Below, in pieces: positions 16,974 through 25,866 of a DNA stretch of 64,000 nucleotides. Source of the DNA: Bacillota bacterium (GTDB taxonomy: Bacteria; Bacillota; Clostridia; Christensenellales; SZUA-584); contig JAEWRI010000001.1 of assembly GCA_023460085.1 (NCBI GenBank), forward strand, positions 124,001 through 188,000. The letters run 5' to 3'. The stretch's first letter is position 1. Every line of letters starts with the position of its first letter. The position numbers were made by a program, and so were the translations under genes. The notes beneath the pieces are model-generated. The model was given only the letters and a program-made list of their open reading frames with translations, made no database searches and was not told where the DNA came from.

Positions 16974-17573
16974 GGTGGTGATACCCTGGATAAACCTTGC
17001 AGCTTAGGTCCAGTAGGATTTCCCTTCAGAGATACTTCTCGTCGCCGATGAAGCGGTTTCCCTTTAAACCCTGAAACGTTCCGTCGCCGGACACGTGACT
17101 GGATTGCCGTTTAGACCACACTATAATCTCCAGGATACCTCGAAAACACCGTTCTGGCATTTTCTGTACAGTCTAGGAGTTTTCCTCGACAGCACCTTAC
17201 GGTTTCTAGCCTCTTTTGCCATGCGGGTTTCTCGCGGCGATCATCCCAGGCGCTTGTACTTAGCGCACCGGAACGTTGTTCCACAATAACGCCCCGCCCA
17301 ACTCAAGGCAGGCTACTCTGTACACAGCTTTCGCCGCATCACAGGTTTCACCCCAAGTAGTAAGCCCACATTTCAGTGTTTACCTGCTTGGGTCTCCACG
17401 GAAGCAGGGTCTACGCCCGCATGCCATTGCGGATCGCCCCACAACCTTAACTCCCAGCATCAGCTCCCGACTGGGCGTCAGCAGCCAACACCAGAAACTT
17501 CATCGATGTGCCCTTAAGCGGATTTTTAGGCCCGCCTTCGAAACCGGGGTACCGACTAGAATACTGCACCACC
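16974..17573 (-). ncRNA. ole: Putative OLE RNA (ornate large extremophilic RNA)
   Basis: About 600 nt between recA and oapA have no credible coding frame yet look strongly structured. The two ends pair: GGTGGTG (17573-17567) with CACCACC (16980-16974), so the molecule closes on itself. Its own promoter lies just upstream (17584-17612). Length (OLE is about 610 nt), the adjacent OapA-like gene and the tlyA-argR-recN context all match OLE RNA. OLE ribonucleoproteins sit at the membrane and are linked to stress and metabolic adaptation. Internal GNRA-like and A-rich loops are abundant. I could not align it to the family covariance model, so the identity rests on context. Confidence 0.78.
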
Positions 17574-17583
17574 GTTTGAATCG

Positions 17584-17612
17584 ATTATACCACAAATCCC
17601 GTCAACTTACAA
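17584..17612 (-). promoter_or_regulatory. Promoter of the OLE RNA
   Basis: TTGTAA (17612-17607) and a perfect TATAAT (17589-17584) with 17-nt spacing lie 34 nt after the recA stop codon. Transcription would start near 17577, only a few nt before the closing stem of the RNA. Confidence 0.75.
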
Positions 17613-17645
17613 TTCCAAGTACAGTATTATCAATTTATTTACAAT

Positions 17646-18668
17646 TTATTCTTGGTTCGAAGACACTGCCGCGCGGTTATCCAGCTTGTACTCAGTCAGT
17701 ATCTTCTTCTCCAGCTCTTCGCAAACCTCTTTGTTGTCCTTCAAAAACTGGCGCGCGTTGTCCTTGCCCTGCGCGATGCGTGTTTCGCCGTAATAGAACC
17801 ATGAGCCGGACTTTTTAATCAGCCCGAGATCCGCAGCCAGCGACAGCACGCTGCTCTCCCGGGAAACGCCTTCGCCGTAATAGAGGTCGAATTCCGCGTT
17901 TTTGAACGGCGGCGCGACCTTGTTCTTGGCCACCTTGATGCGCGTACGGTTGCCGACAATTTCATCGCCGCTTTTGATGGCTTCGATGCGGCGCACGTCC
18001 AGACGCACGGACGCGTAGAACTTCAGCGCGCGTCCGCCCGGCGTGGTCTCCGGGTTGCCGAACATCACGCCCACCTTTTCACGCAGCTGGTTGATGAACA
18101 CCGCGATGGTGTTGGATTTGCTGACGATACCCGCCAGCTTTCGGAGCGCCTGAGACATCAGCCGCGCCTGCAGGCCCACATGCGACGCGCCCATCTCGCC
18201 GTCGATTTCGGCCTTGGGCACCAGCGCCGCCACAGAGTCGATGATGATGATGTCGATAGCGCCGCTGCGCACCAGCGCCTCGGTAATCTCCAGCGCCTGC
18301 TCACCCGTGTCGGGCTGGGATACGTAGAGGTTGTCGGTATCGACGCCCAGCTTCTTCGCGTAGGCCGGATCGAGCGCGTGCTCCGCGTCCACAAACGCCG
18401 CCGCGCCGCCCAGCTTCTGCGCCTCCGCCGCCATGTGCAGCGCCATCGTGGTCTTGCCGGAGGACTCCGGCCCGTATATTTCAATGATGCGTCCGCGCGG
18501 CACACCGCCCACGCCGAGCGCGATATCCAGCTCCAGACAGCCTGAAGGAATCACCGATACGGGCACGCTCGCCGCATCGCCCAGCTTCATGATGCTTCCC
18601 TTGCCAAACTGCTTCTCAATCTGTGTAAGCGCCATCTCCAGCGCTTTCTGCTTCTCCGCCGTCGCCAT
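17646..18668 (-). CDS. recA: Recombinase A
   Basis: This 340-residue protein forms the strand-exchange filament and triggers the SOS response. The Walker A motif GPESSGKTT lies near residue 65. Further motifs are FVDAEHALDPAYAKKLGVD, IIIIDSVAALVPKAEIDGEMGD-like (GEMGASH) and INQLREKVGVMFGNPETTPGGRALKFY, the L2 loop region. Length is normal. GGAGGGGTAAT precedes the ATG. An imperfect palindrome CAAAC-GGA-GTTTG lies in the leader but does not fit the Firmicutes LexA box. Confidence 0.98.
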   Translation of the reverse strand: MATAEKQKALEMALTQIEKQFGKGSIMKLGDAASVPVSVIPSGCLELDIALGVGGVPRGRIIEIYGPESSGKTTMALHMAAEAQKLGGAAAFVDAEHALDPAYAKKLGVDTDNLYVSQPDTGEQALEITEALVRSGAIDIIIIDSVAALVPKAEIDGEMGASHVGLQARLMSQALRKLAGIVSKSNTIAVFINQLREKVGVMFGNPETTPGGRALKFYASVRLDVRRIEAIKSGDEIVGNRTRIKVAKNKVAPPFKNAEFDLYYGEGVSRESSVLSLAADLGLIKKSGSWFYYGETRIAQGKDNARQFLKDNKEVCEELEKKILTEYKLDNRAAVSSNQE

Positions 18669-18814
18669 ATTACCCCTCCACGCTCGCGGTCAAACTCCGT
18701 TTGTCCGCGGTTTATTTTTAGTCCTGCTGGGATTTGCCTTTAAGCCATTTGCAGGCAATCCACATCATCTGAGCTTCGTTTATATGCTATCACGCGCGCT
18801 GTCCGAAAAAACGC

Positions 18815-19372
18815 TCAGAGCATTTCCTTCAGCACGGCGCGGTTCTTGATGAAATAGCCCGCGCACGAGATAACCGACAGCGCCGCCGCCGCGATCATCA
18901 GCACATCGCCGGAGACGACGAGCACCGTTTCCAGCCCTATCATCGCGAACACGCCCTCGCGCAGCAGCACGAATATCACCGCAACGATCTGCACCACGGT
19001 CTTGGCCTTGCCCCAGCTGTCCGCGGCCAGCACCTTGCCCTCCGCCGCCGCCACCATGCGCAGCGCGGAAACGATGAACTCGCGCGCGATCATGATGATA
19101 ACGAGGATTTCGTGCACCCAGCCTATCGCGGTGAACATGATGAGCGCGCTGCATACCAGCAGCTTGTCCGCCATGGGGTCGATGAGCTTGCCGAAGTTGG
19201 TGACGATGCCGCGCTTGCGCGCGATGGCGCCGTCGAACAGATCCGTCAGCGACGCCCCCAGAAACACCAGCGCCGCCCAATAATTCCACCACGGCATTTT
19301 GATATAGAAAAAGGCGATAAACACAGGCACGAGTAAGATGCGCAGCAGCGTAAGCTTGTTTGGCAGATTCAT
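18815..19372 (-). CDS. pgsA: CDP-diacylglycerol--glycerol-3-phosphate 3-phosphatidyltransferase
   Basis: This 185-residue integral membrane enzyme makes phosphatidylglycerol phosphate, the committed step to phosphatidylglycerol and cardiolipin. The CDP-alcohol phosphotransferase motif is complete: DLFDGAIARKRGIVTNFGKLIDPMADK, with the D-G-x-x-A-R-x8-G-x3-D-x3-D pattern. Hydrophobic helices follow. The start overlaps the rimO stop by 4 nt (ATGA). In Bacillus pgsA also lies upstream of recA, with cinA between; cinA is absent here. Confidence 0.95.
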   Translation of the reverse strand: MNLPNKLTLLRILLVPVFIAFFYIKMPWWNYWAALVFLGASLTDLFDGAIARKRGIVTNFGKLIDPMADKLLVCSALIMFTAIGWVHEILVIIMIAREFIVSALRMVAAAEGKVLAADSWGKAKTVVQIVAVIFVLLREGVFAMIGLETVLVVSGDVLMIAAAALSVISCAGYFIKNRAVLKEML

Positions 19373-20676
19373 TGCAGCTCCCCCAGCAGGTCGTATTCGT
19401 AGGCGTCCGTAATCAGGACATCATGAAAACTTCCCGGCGTCAAGTCTTTTTTTGTAGAAATATACGTGACGCCGTCCACCTGAGGCGCCTGCGCCATGCT
19501 GCGCGCGATATAAATTCCCGTATCGGCGTCGAAGCCGTCCACGAGCACACGCGTTTTCTTGCCGATTTGCGCCTGACAGACAGACTGAGAAATGCCCTCC
19601 TGAAGCCCCATCAGCGCGTCGTACCGCTCCTGCTTTATCTCCTCCGGCAGCTGCCCGGGCAGCTCCGCCGCGGGCGTGCCTTCCTCCGCGGAGTAACGGA
19701 ACACGCCGAGGCGCTCGAAGCGCAGCTCCTCCACGCAGTCCATCATGATATCGAAGTCGTTCTGCGTCTCTCCCGGAAAGCCCACGATGAGCGACGTGCG
19801 CACCGTGAAGCCCGCGTCGTGCAGCTTCTTTACGAGCTTCACCGTGGAAGCGCGGCTTTGACGGCGGTTCATGCGTTTCAGTACGCTGTCGCTGAAATGC
19901 TGCAGCGGCAGGTCGATGTAGCGGCAGATGTTGCTGTGCTTCAGCATCACGCTCAGCAGCTCGTCCGTCACGCCGTCGGGGTAGCAGTACAGCACGCGCA
20001 GCCAGCCATCGCCCATGATGGGAGCGGCCTTATCCAGCAGCTCCGGCAGCATCCGCCGGCCCAGATCCGCGCCGTAGCGCGTGGTGTCCTGCGCGATGAG
20101 TATGGCTTCCGCCACGCCCGCCGCGCGCAAGTCGGAGATTTCGGATAGTATGCTCTCCTGCGTGCGGCTCTTGAACTCGCCGCGAATCATCGGTATGGCG
20201 CAATAACTGCAGTGGTTGGAGCAGCCGTCGGCCACGCGCACATACGCGAGGTGCGGCTCCGTCGTCAGCACGCGGGCGCGGATATCGGGATCGACCCGCT
20301 CGCAGCAGACGAATTTGCGCCCCGCGAGTACGGATTCGATGGCTTCCGTCAGGCGGCTGTAGCCCGCGACGCCCAGAAACGCGTCCACCTCGGGCAGCTC
20401 CTCGGCCAGCTCCTTCGCGTAGCGCTGCGCGAGGCAGCCCGTGACAATCAGCGCCGCGCCCTTCCGTTTTTGCTGCGCCATGCGCAGTATGGTATCGATC
20501 GATTCCTGCTTCGCCTCATGGATGAAGCCGCACGTGTTGACGATGATGACATCCGCGTCGCCCGGCTCGTCCACGATGGCGGCGTTGCTGTCCGCGAGAA
20601 GCCCCAGCATGTGTTCCGTATCAATGCGGTTCTTCGCGCAGCCCAACGAAACGATGTGAATATATACGCTGTCCAT
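19369..20676 (-). CDS. rimO: Ribosomal protein S12 methylthiotransferase RimO
   Basis: This 435-residue radical SAM enzyme adds a methylthio group to an Asp of ribosomal protein S12. The N-terminal UPF0004 domain has three cluster cysteines in SLGCAKN, VNTCGFI and VTGCLAQ. The radical SAM cluster motif is CSNHCSYCAIPMIRG (C-x3-C-x2-C). A TRAM RNA-binding domain occupies the C-terminal 60 residues. The SLGCAKNRID start separates RimO from MiaB. The gene lies 1 nt after the ftsK/spoIIIE stop. Confidence 0.95.
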   Translation of the reverse strand: MDSVYIHIVSLGCAKNRIDTEHMLGLLADSNAAIVDEPGDADVIIVNTCGFIHEAKQESIDTILRMAQQKRKGAALIVTGCLAQRYAKELAEELPEVDAFLGVAGYSRLTEAIESVLAGRKFVCCERVDPDIRARVLTTEPHLAYVRVADGCSNHCSYCAIPMIRGEFKSRTQESILSEISDLRAAGVAEAILIAQDTTRYGADLGRRMLPELLDKAAPIMGDGWLRVLYCYPDGVTDELLSVMLKHSNICRYIDLPLQHFSDSVLKRMNRRQSRASTVKLVKKLHDAGFTVRTSLIVGFPGETQNDFDIMMDCVEELRFERLGVFRYSAEEGTPAAELPGQLPEEIKQERYDALMGLQEGISQSVCQAQIGKKTRVLVDGFDADTGIYIARSMAQAPQVDGVTYISTKKDLTPGSFHDVLITDAYEYDLLGELQ

Positions 20677-20677
20677 G

Positions 20678-23170
20678 CTATTCCTCCCCCGTTCCGAACA
20701 TTTCCGCAGCCATTTCGCGCGTGATCAGCACCTGACGCGCCTTGCTGCCCTCGAACGGGCTGACGATGCGCCGCTGCTCCATCTCGTCCACGAGCCGCGC
20801 CGCGCGGGCATAGCCCACGCGCAGCCTGCGCTGCAGCATCGAAATGGACGCCTGTCCGTATTCCAGCACGATGTCCACCGCGCGCGGCAGCAACGGATCC
20901 ATTTCGCCCTCCTCGGGCTCGTCGCCGTCCTCCTGCGCGCTCAGGTTGTTGACAAAGTCCTCGTCGAACTCGGCCTCTCCGCCCGCCGCCACATACTCCG
21001 TCACGGCTTCGAGGTCCGCGTCGCCCACGTAGCAGCCCTGCAGACGCACCGGCTTGGGCGCGCCCGACGGGTGGTAGAGCATATCGCCGTTGCGCAGCAG
21101 CTTCTCCGCGCCGTTCTGATCCAGTATGGTGCGCGAGTCCACGCCCGAGTTGACCTTAAACGCGATGCGTGAACTGATGTTCGCCTTTATGACGCCCGTG
21201 ATGACGTTGACCGACGGGCGCTGCGTCGCGACGACGAGATGGATGCCCGCCGCGCGTCCCAGCTGTGCGATGCGGCAGATGGAGTCCTCCACCTCTCTCG
21301 GGGAGGACATCATGAGCTCTGCCAGCTCGTCGATGACCACCACGATGTGCGGCAGCTGCGTCTCCTCCGGCCCCATCAGCTGATTGAAGCGCGTAATCTC
21401 CCTCGCGCCGCGCTCCGCGAACACCTTGTAGCGGGAGTTCATTTCGCTGACCGCCCAGTTTAATGCGCTCGCGGCCTTCTTCGGATCCGTCACGACCGGC
21501 ACCAGCAGGTGCGGAATGTGCTTGAACATCGACAGCTCCACCACCTTGGGGTCGATGAGCACCAGCTTCACTTCCTCCGGCGCGGCCTTGTACAGCAGGC
21601 TCGTGATCATGGCGTTGATGCACACACTCTTGCCGCTGCCCGTTTCGCCCGCGATGAGTATGTGCGGCATCTTGGCGATGTCCACGTAGTAGTTCTTGCC
21701 GAGGATGTCCTTGCCCAGTGCGAAGGTCAGCGGCGACGGCGTCTTCTTGAACTCCTCCGTCTCCAGCAGCGAACGCAGGTGCACGAAGGTGACGTCCGAG
21801 TTGGGCACCTCGATGCCCACCGCCGCCTTGCCCGGTATGGGCGCTTCTATCTTCACGGCCTTCGCCGCGAGGTTCATCGCGATGTCGTTCTCCAGCTCCT
21901 TGATGCGCTTGACGCGCACGCCCGCCGCGGGCCGAAGCTCGTAGCGTGTGACGGCCGGGCCGCGCACGCTGTGCACCACCTGCGCCTCCACGCCGAAGTT
22001 CCTCAGCGTCTCCTCGATGAGCATGGCGGTGCGGCGCTGCTCCTCCTGCCCGGTGTTCTTGCTCTGCTCCTCCGCACGCGTCAGCAGCGTCAGCGGCGGG
22101 CGCTTATAGGTGCTGGTGGTGCGGTGCTTCGCGGGCTGTACTTCGGACGCGCCCGACGCGGCGGGAACGGCGGAGGACGGCAGCTTCGGTTTTTCCGCCA
22201 CAGGCTGCGCTTCGGCAAACCCGATGTGGGAATCCGCCGTGCGCGACGGTGGCTCCGCGGCAGCCTCCTCGATGGAAAATCCGCCGCGCTGCGGCGCGTA
22301 TTCCGGCGGCTGCGGCGCGCGGTACGGTTGCGCGGCTTCGCCGGGCATCGCCAGCGCAGCGCCCTTCGCGGTATATTGCTCCTCGTCAAAATATGACGGC
22401 ATGGGTTTGCTCCTGCGAAAGCTCTTGCTGGTCAGCAGCTCCGGTTCCTTTGGGCCTTCCTCCGCAAACACCAGCTGTCCTTCGTCCTCCCCGCGGAGGT
22501 TTTCGATATAGAGGCGGTTCTGTCTTCGCTGCTCCGCGCCCTCGCGCACCTTCTCCACGGTGCGTTTGCCCGCGTCCACAACGTCCCTGCTCATCTTCTT
22601 GATAGAGAGGCCGGTGATGATGAGCATGGCAATCAGCAGCAGGGTAATAAAGAGTATCACGGAGCCGACGGTACCCAGCAGCAGCCAGCAGGGATACACG
22701 AGCAGGCAGCCTGCCGCGCCCGCGCCCGCGCCGTTATCCATGCCCTGCCGGTACGAATCCGCCACATATGAAAAAAAGCCATCGTTGAGTTTGAGCTTGT
22801 CCAGTGTGAAGGTATGCGCCAGAGAAAGTATGGACACCACCATCAGCACGATGAGTACGGTTCTGCCCGCGCTGCCCTTCTTTTCGCGCGCGGCGATGAC
22901 CGCCACGCCCAGCGCGACAAGCGCGAAGGGAACAAGGTATACAAACAGACCAAACAGACCGAACAGCACATCCCGAAACGCGCCGCCCAGCAGCCCGGTG
23001 CCCGTCTGCACAAAAACGCACACGCCCAGAAAAATCCCCAGCGCGATGAATATGACGCCCGCCACTTCGCTGGACGCTTTGCTCTTTTTGACCGCGGGTT
23101 TCTGCGCCTGTTTTGGCGCGGGTTTCCGCTCCTGTTTGGACGCGGGACGCGCGGTTTGGCCCTTTGGCAT
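20678..23170 (-). CDS. spoIIIE: DNA translocase FtsK/SpoIIIE
   Basis: This 830-residue protein pumps chromosomal DNA through the division or sporulation septum. The first 45 residues are Lys/Ala/Pro-rich, followed by four transmembrane helices (about 45-175) and a linker. The RecA-like motor has Walker A GETGSGKSVCINAM, Walker B IVVVIDELAELMM and the ATQRPSVNVITG segment. The C-terminal 65 residues form the winged-helix gamma domain that reads KOPS/SRS sites (LLPRAVDIVLEYGQASISMLQRRLRVGYARAARLVDEME). I chose the ATG at 23170 behind GAGGTG; a longer frame exists upstream but covers the promoter. Confidence 0.95.
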   Translation of the reverse strand: MPKGQTARPASKQERKPAPKQAQKPAVKKSKASSEVAGVIFIALGIFLGVCVFVQTGTGLLGGAFRDVLFGLFGLFVYLVPFALVALGVAVIAAREKKGSAGRTVLIVLMVVSILSLAHTFTLDKLKLNDGFFSYVADSYRQGMDNGAGAGAAGCLLVYPCWLLLGTVGSVILFITLLLIAMLIITGLSIKKMSRDVVDAGKRTVEKVREGAEQRRQNRLYIENLRGEDEGQLVFAEEGPKEPELLTSKSFRRSKPMPSYFDEEQYTAKGAALAMPGEAAQPYRAPQPPEYAPQRGGFSIEEAAAEPPSRTADSHIGFAEAQPVAEKPKLPSSAVPAASGASEVQPAKHRTTSTYKRPPLTLLTRAEEQSKNTGQEEQRRTAMLIEETLRNFGVEAQVVHSVRGPAVTRYELRPAAGVRVKRIKELENDIAMNLAAKAVKIEAPIPGKAAVGIEVPNSDVTFVHLRSLLETEEFKKTPSPLTFALGKDILGKNYYVDIAKMPHILIAGETGSGKSVCINAMITSLLYKAAPEEVKLVLIDPKVVELSMFKHIPHLLVPVVTDPKKAASALNWAVSEMNSRYKVFAERGAREITRFNQLMGPEETQLPHIVVVIDELAELMMSSPREVEDSICRIAQLGRAAGIHLVVATQRPSVNVITGVIKANISSRIAFKVNSGVDSRTILDQNGAEKLLRNGDMLYHPSGAPKPVRLQGCYVGDADLEAVTEYVAAGGEAEFDEDFVNNLSAQEDGDEPEEGEMDPLLPRAVDIVLEYGQASISMLQRRLRVGYARAARLVDEMEQRRIVSPFEGSKARQVLITREMAAEMFGTGEE

Positions 23171-23189
23171 TCGCTTCACCTCGGTTACC

Positions 23190-23217
23190 ATTATATCATA
23201 CCGGGTGAAATATACAA
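23190..23217 (-). promoter_or_regulatory. Promoter of ftsK/spoIIIE
   Basis: TTGTAT (23217-23212) and TATAAT (23195-23190) are separated by 16 nt. They lie 20 nt upstream of the chosen start codon, which supports the shorter FtsK start. Confidence 0.7.
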
Positions 23218-23325
23218 TCACGGTTTGGAAAACGATAACAGGCGGGGCTTTTCGCCCGCATATCCATATCTGAAAAGGCATTCGCGGTCTGCGGTAATAT
23301 GCTGAACTGAGGAACTGCGGACTCG

Positions 23326-23531
23326 TATCCCCCACCCGGGCACCGTTGCGTTGTGGTTATCAAAGTCTTGCGGCGAAGTGCCCGGGAGCCCCCTTCAGGC
23401 AAGGGGGTCTTATGCCAACTTCGTTTCGGCTATCGCTGTCCCCTATCCCCCACCCGGGCACCATTGTGTACGCTTATCGAAGACTTGCGGCAAAGTGCCC
23501 GGGAGCCCCCTTTAGGCAAGGGGGCCTTTTT
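23326..23531. repeat. Two tandem copies of an intergenic double-hairpin element
   Basis: Copies at 23326-23410 and 23444-23531 are about 90% identical. Each has a perfect 9-bp stem CCCGGGCAC/GTGCCCGGG around a 34-nt AT-richer loop, followed by a short hairpin CCCCCTT-CAGGC-AAGGGGG (or its TTTAGGC variant). The second copy continues into a T-run, so on the + strand it can act as a terminator. The rest of the gene-free stretch 23218-23562 shows nothing else. This looks like a non-autonomous dispersed repeat of gut Firmicutes type. Confidence 0.75.
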
Positions 23532-23562
23532 TGGCTCCGCTGCGGTTGAATGCCCTCCGCCC

Positions 23563-24399
23563 TCACGGAGCGGGCTTCGGCGCACCCTGTGGCTTTTCCT
23601 TTTTCGGTGTTTTGGGAGGCTTGTCGGCAGCGGGTTTGTCCTTCTTCGGCGTTTCCGGAGGCTTGCCGGCAGCGGGTTTGCCCTTCTCCGGCGTTTCGTT
23701 CGGCTTGTCCGGGGCGGGTTCGTCCTCCTCCGGCAGCCCGGACATCAAGCGGATTTTGCGCATGGCCGCGGCGAAGTCTCCCACCTCGTCGATGATGCCG
23801 CAGTCCACCATCTCCTTGCCCACGAGCACCGTGCCGCAGTCGTTGGCCATCTCTCCGGTCAGCATCATCAGGCGCTTGTACTCTTCGCTCGGTATGCGCG
23901 AATGGTCGCACGCGAAGTCGATGATGCGCTGCTGCATTTTGTGCAGGTAGTCGAAGGTCTGCGGCACGCCGATGACGACGCCGTTCATCCGGATGGGATG
24001 GATGGTGACGCTGGCGGTGGGAGAAATGTACGTGTAGCGCGCGGACACCGCGAGTGCGAGGCCGATGCTGTGGCCGCCGCCCAGTATCAGCGATACCGAG
24101 GGCTTCTTCATGCCCGCTATCATTTCGGCCAGCGCGAGGCCCGCCTCCACGTCGCCGCCCGCCGTGTTCATCAGCAGCATGAACCCCTTCACCTCGGGAT
24201 CCTGCTCTATCATCACGAGCTGCGGCAGTATGTGTTCGTACTTGGTGACTTTGTTGTTGGGCGGAAGGTGCATATGCCCTTCTATCTGCCCGATGATGCT
24301 TACGATATGGATGGGCGAGACGGGCGCGAGCGGCATACCAAATTCCTTGATCTGCACACCCGTCTGCGCATCCTGCGTTTTTTCCGGCTCGTTTGACAT
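23563..24399 (-). CDS. tepA: TepA-like ClpP/crotonase-fold peptidase
   Basis: This 278-residue protein belongs to the ClpP-fold group that includes Bacillus TepA (YmfB), encoded next to spoIIIE as here. The nucleophile elbow is LGGGHSIGLALAV with the Ser, and the His lies in VTIHPIRMNG. MNTAGGDVEAGLALAEMI is the oxyanion-side motif. After residue about 228 the sequence turns into a low-complexity tail of near-identical 14-residue units rich in Lys and Pro, such as PPETPKKDKPAADK. The tail is unusual for the family. TepA was proposed to aid protein translocation or degrade signal peptides, and spore roles have been suggested. Confidence 0.8.
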   Translation of the reverse strand: MSNEPEKTQDAQTGVQIKEFGMPLAPVSPIHIVSIIGQIEGHMHLPPNNKVTKYEHILPQLVMIEQDPEVKGFMLLMNTAGGDVEAGLALAEMIAGMKKPSVSLILGGGHSIGLALAVSARYTYISPTASVTIHPIRMNGVVIGVPQTFDYLHKMQQRIIDFACDHSRIPSEEYKRLMMLTGEMANDCGTVLVGKEMVDCGIIDEVGDFAAAMRKIRLMSGLPEEDEPAPDKPNETPEKGKPAAGKPPETPKKDKPAADKPPKTPKKEKPQGAPKPAP

Positions 24400-24458
24400 G
24401 GTTTCCCCCCGCGAAAAAGATTTATTCTAGTATCCTTCCGCGAGGGCGCGTTTATCCG

Positions 24459-25046
24459 TTATTGCGGCTGCAGCATCACCGGCTGCAGTTGTTTGCCATC
24501 CAGCGCAAGCTGCGCTGCCGAAACGATCAGGCTCATGTCCGCCACTATCGAGGCGCTTTTTTTGCGGCTGTCGTCCTGCCGGTACGGCACAAAGTACATG
24601 TTGCGCGTATTAAGCAGCAGCCCCAGATTTTTCGCGTTGGCTGAAAGCGCGTCGTTCGTCGATACCGCGATGAGCACCGGCCCTCCGTTGCGCAGATGCG
24701 CCTTTGCCGCCAGCAGCACCGGCGTATCCGTGACGCCCAGCGCCAGCTTTGCCATGGTATTCCCTGTACACGGCGCGATGATCAGCAGATCGAGCAGCCG
24801 CTGCGGCCCGATGGGCTCCGCGTGCACCAGATCGTAGATGATCTCGTTGCCCGTTGTCACGCACAGGAAATGCTTCAATTCCGTCGCCTTCATAAACCGC
24901 GTGTCGTGGCCCGCCGCGGCGTATGATAATATGGGCGTCACCTTTGCGCCGATCGAGACCAGCTCTTCCACGACCGGCATGATGCGCTCGAATGTACAAA
25001 ACGAACCCGTAATGGCAAACCCGATTCGTTTACCCTCCAATTCCAT
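24459..25046 (-). CDS. dpaB: Dipicolinate synthase subunit B
   Basis: This 195-residue flavoprotein-fold subunit works with DpaA to make dipicolinic acid, the spore-core calcium chelator, in the mother cell. Near the N-terminus GFAITGSFCTFERIMPVVEEL is the FMN-binding type motif, and IIAPCTGNTMAKLALGVTDTPVLLAAKAHLRN is characteristic of SpoVFB. I chose the ATG at 25046 with GAGAGG upstream. The gene overlaps the end of dpaA by 17 nt, so the subunits are likely made in coupled translation. Sigma-K control is expected from the family, although no promoter lies directly ahead of it. Confidence 0.93.
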   Translation of the reverse strand: MELEGKRIGFAITGSFCTFERIMPVVEELVSIGAKVTPILSYAAAGHDTRFMKATELKHFLCVTTGNEIIYDLVHAEPIGPQRLLDLLIIAPCTGNTMAKLALGVTDTPVLLAAKAHLRNGGPVLIAVSTNDALSANAKNLGLLLNTRNMYFVPYRQDDSRKKSASIVADMSLIVSAAQLALDGKQLQPVMLQPQ

Positions 25047-25866
25047 GCTGTGATTCCTCTCTTTCAAACGCGTGCAGCATCGCCTCAGCCGCCGACCCGG
25101 GGAAAGCCCTTCCCGGCAGCCCCGCTTCGATGCGCGCGTCCAGTCCCAACTCTTTTGCCCTCTCGACGTCCAGCCCGTAAGGCGGGGACGCCAGCTCTAT
25201 GATGCATGCATGCGGCGGGACGCTTGCCAGCTCATCCTCGCCGATAATCCGTTCCGGCACGGTGTTGAATACCACATCGGCGCTTCGCAGCGCCTGCGCG
25301 AGCCCGCGGATATGCGCGGCCTCGTACCCCTGCGCCCGCGCGAACTCGAGGTCGCCCTGCTTGCGCGCGCACACCGTCACCCGCGCCGCGTGCGCCCTCA
25401 GCAGCGACGCCAGCAGCTTCGCGATACGCCCGAAGCCCGTCACCACGCAGCGTGCGCCGCACAGCGCCGTCTCCGAGCCCTTCAGATACGCGCAGACAGC
25501 GCCCTGCGCCGTCAGCATCGCGTTGGTTACGATAAACGCTTCGTCCGCCAGCACGTCGAATACGCGGCGGCCTTCCAGCACGCCGCGCGCGCGGGCGTCC
25601 AAGCCGCCCAGCAGGTACGCGCTTTGGGGATATCTGTCCGACACATCCTCCAGCCGCAGCCGGGTTTCTGAGAAAGGTGCCTTCAGGGAGCCGTCCGGCG
25701 ATTGGTACGGCACGGGCAGGAATACCCAGTCCGCTTCATCCGCCCAGTCGTCCCGGACGCCGAGCTTTCCGAAGCCGATGGTATGTATTCCATACCCTTT
25801 CCCTTTCAGCATTTCCGCGAGGCGAACCTGCCGCAAATCGCCGCCGGCGATGAGTATGCTTTGCAT
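25030..25866 (-). CDS. dpaA: Dipicolinate synthase subunit A
   Basis: This 278-residue NAD(P)-binding protein is the catalytic partner of DpaB and oxidises the lysine-pathway intermediate to dipicolinate. The N-terminal SILIAGGDLRQVRLAEML and the internal CVVTGFGRIAKLLASLLRAH (Rossmann loop) are typical. The ending IIELASPPYGLDVERAKELGLDARIEAGLPGRAFP is diagnostic. The order dpaA-dpaB with ylxY and M16 peptidase genes upstream and tepA/spoIIIE downstream mirrors Bacillus subtilis. The asd-dapG-dapA genes that sit between in Bacillus are absent. Confidence 0.94.
   Translation of the reverse strand: MQSILIAGGDLRQVRLAEMLKGKGYGIHTIGFGKLGVRDDWADEADWVFLPVPYQSPDGSLKAPFSETRLRLEDVSDRYPQSAYLLGGLDARARGVLEGRRVFDVLADEAFIVTNAMLTAQGAVCAYLKGSETALCGARCVVTGFGRIAKLLASLLRAHAARVTVCARKQGDLEFARAQGYEAAHIRGLAQALRSADVVFNTVPERIIGEDELASVPPHACIIELASPPYGLDVERAKELGLDARIEAGLPGRAFPGSAAEAMLHAFEREESQHGIGG

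Noticed and set aside
16974..17573. RNase P RNA or tmRNA as identity of the large non-coding RNA
   Set aside because: Strings like GAGGAAA and ACAGAAA occur, but the RNase P core order is missing, and there is no tRNA-like 3' end with CCA or tag-peptide frame. The neighbouring OapA-like gene favours OLE.
17584..17606. TTGACG as -35 box for the OLE promoter
   Set aside because: It is only 10 nt from TATAAT; TTGTAA at 17-nt spacing is the better choice.
18669..18720. LexA/SOS box upstream of recA
   Set aside because: CAAAC-GGA-GTTTG is palindromic but has a 3-nt centre and does not match CGAAC-N4-GTTCG.
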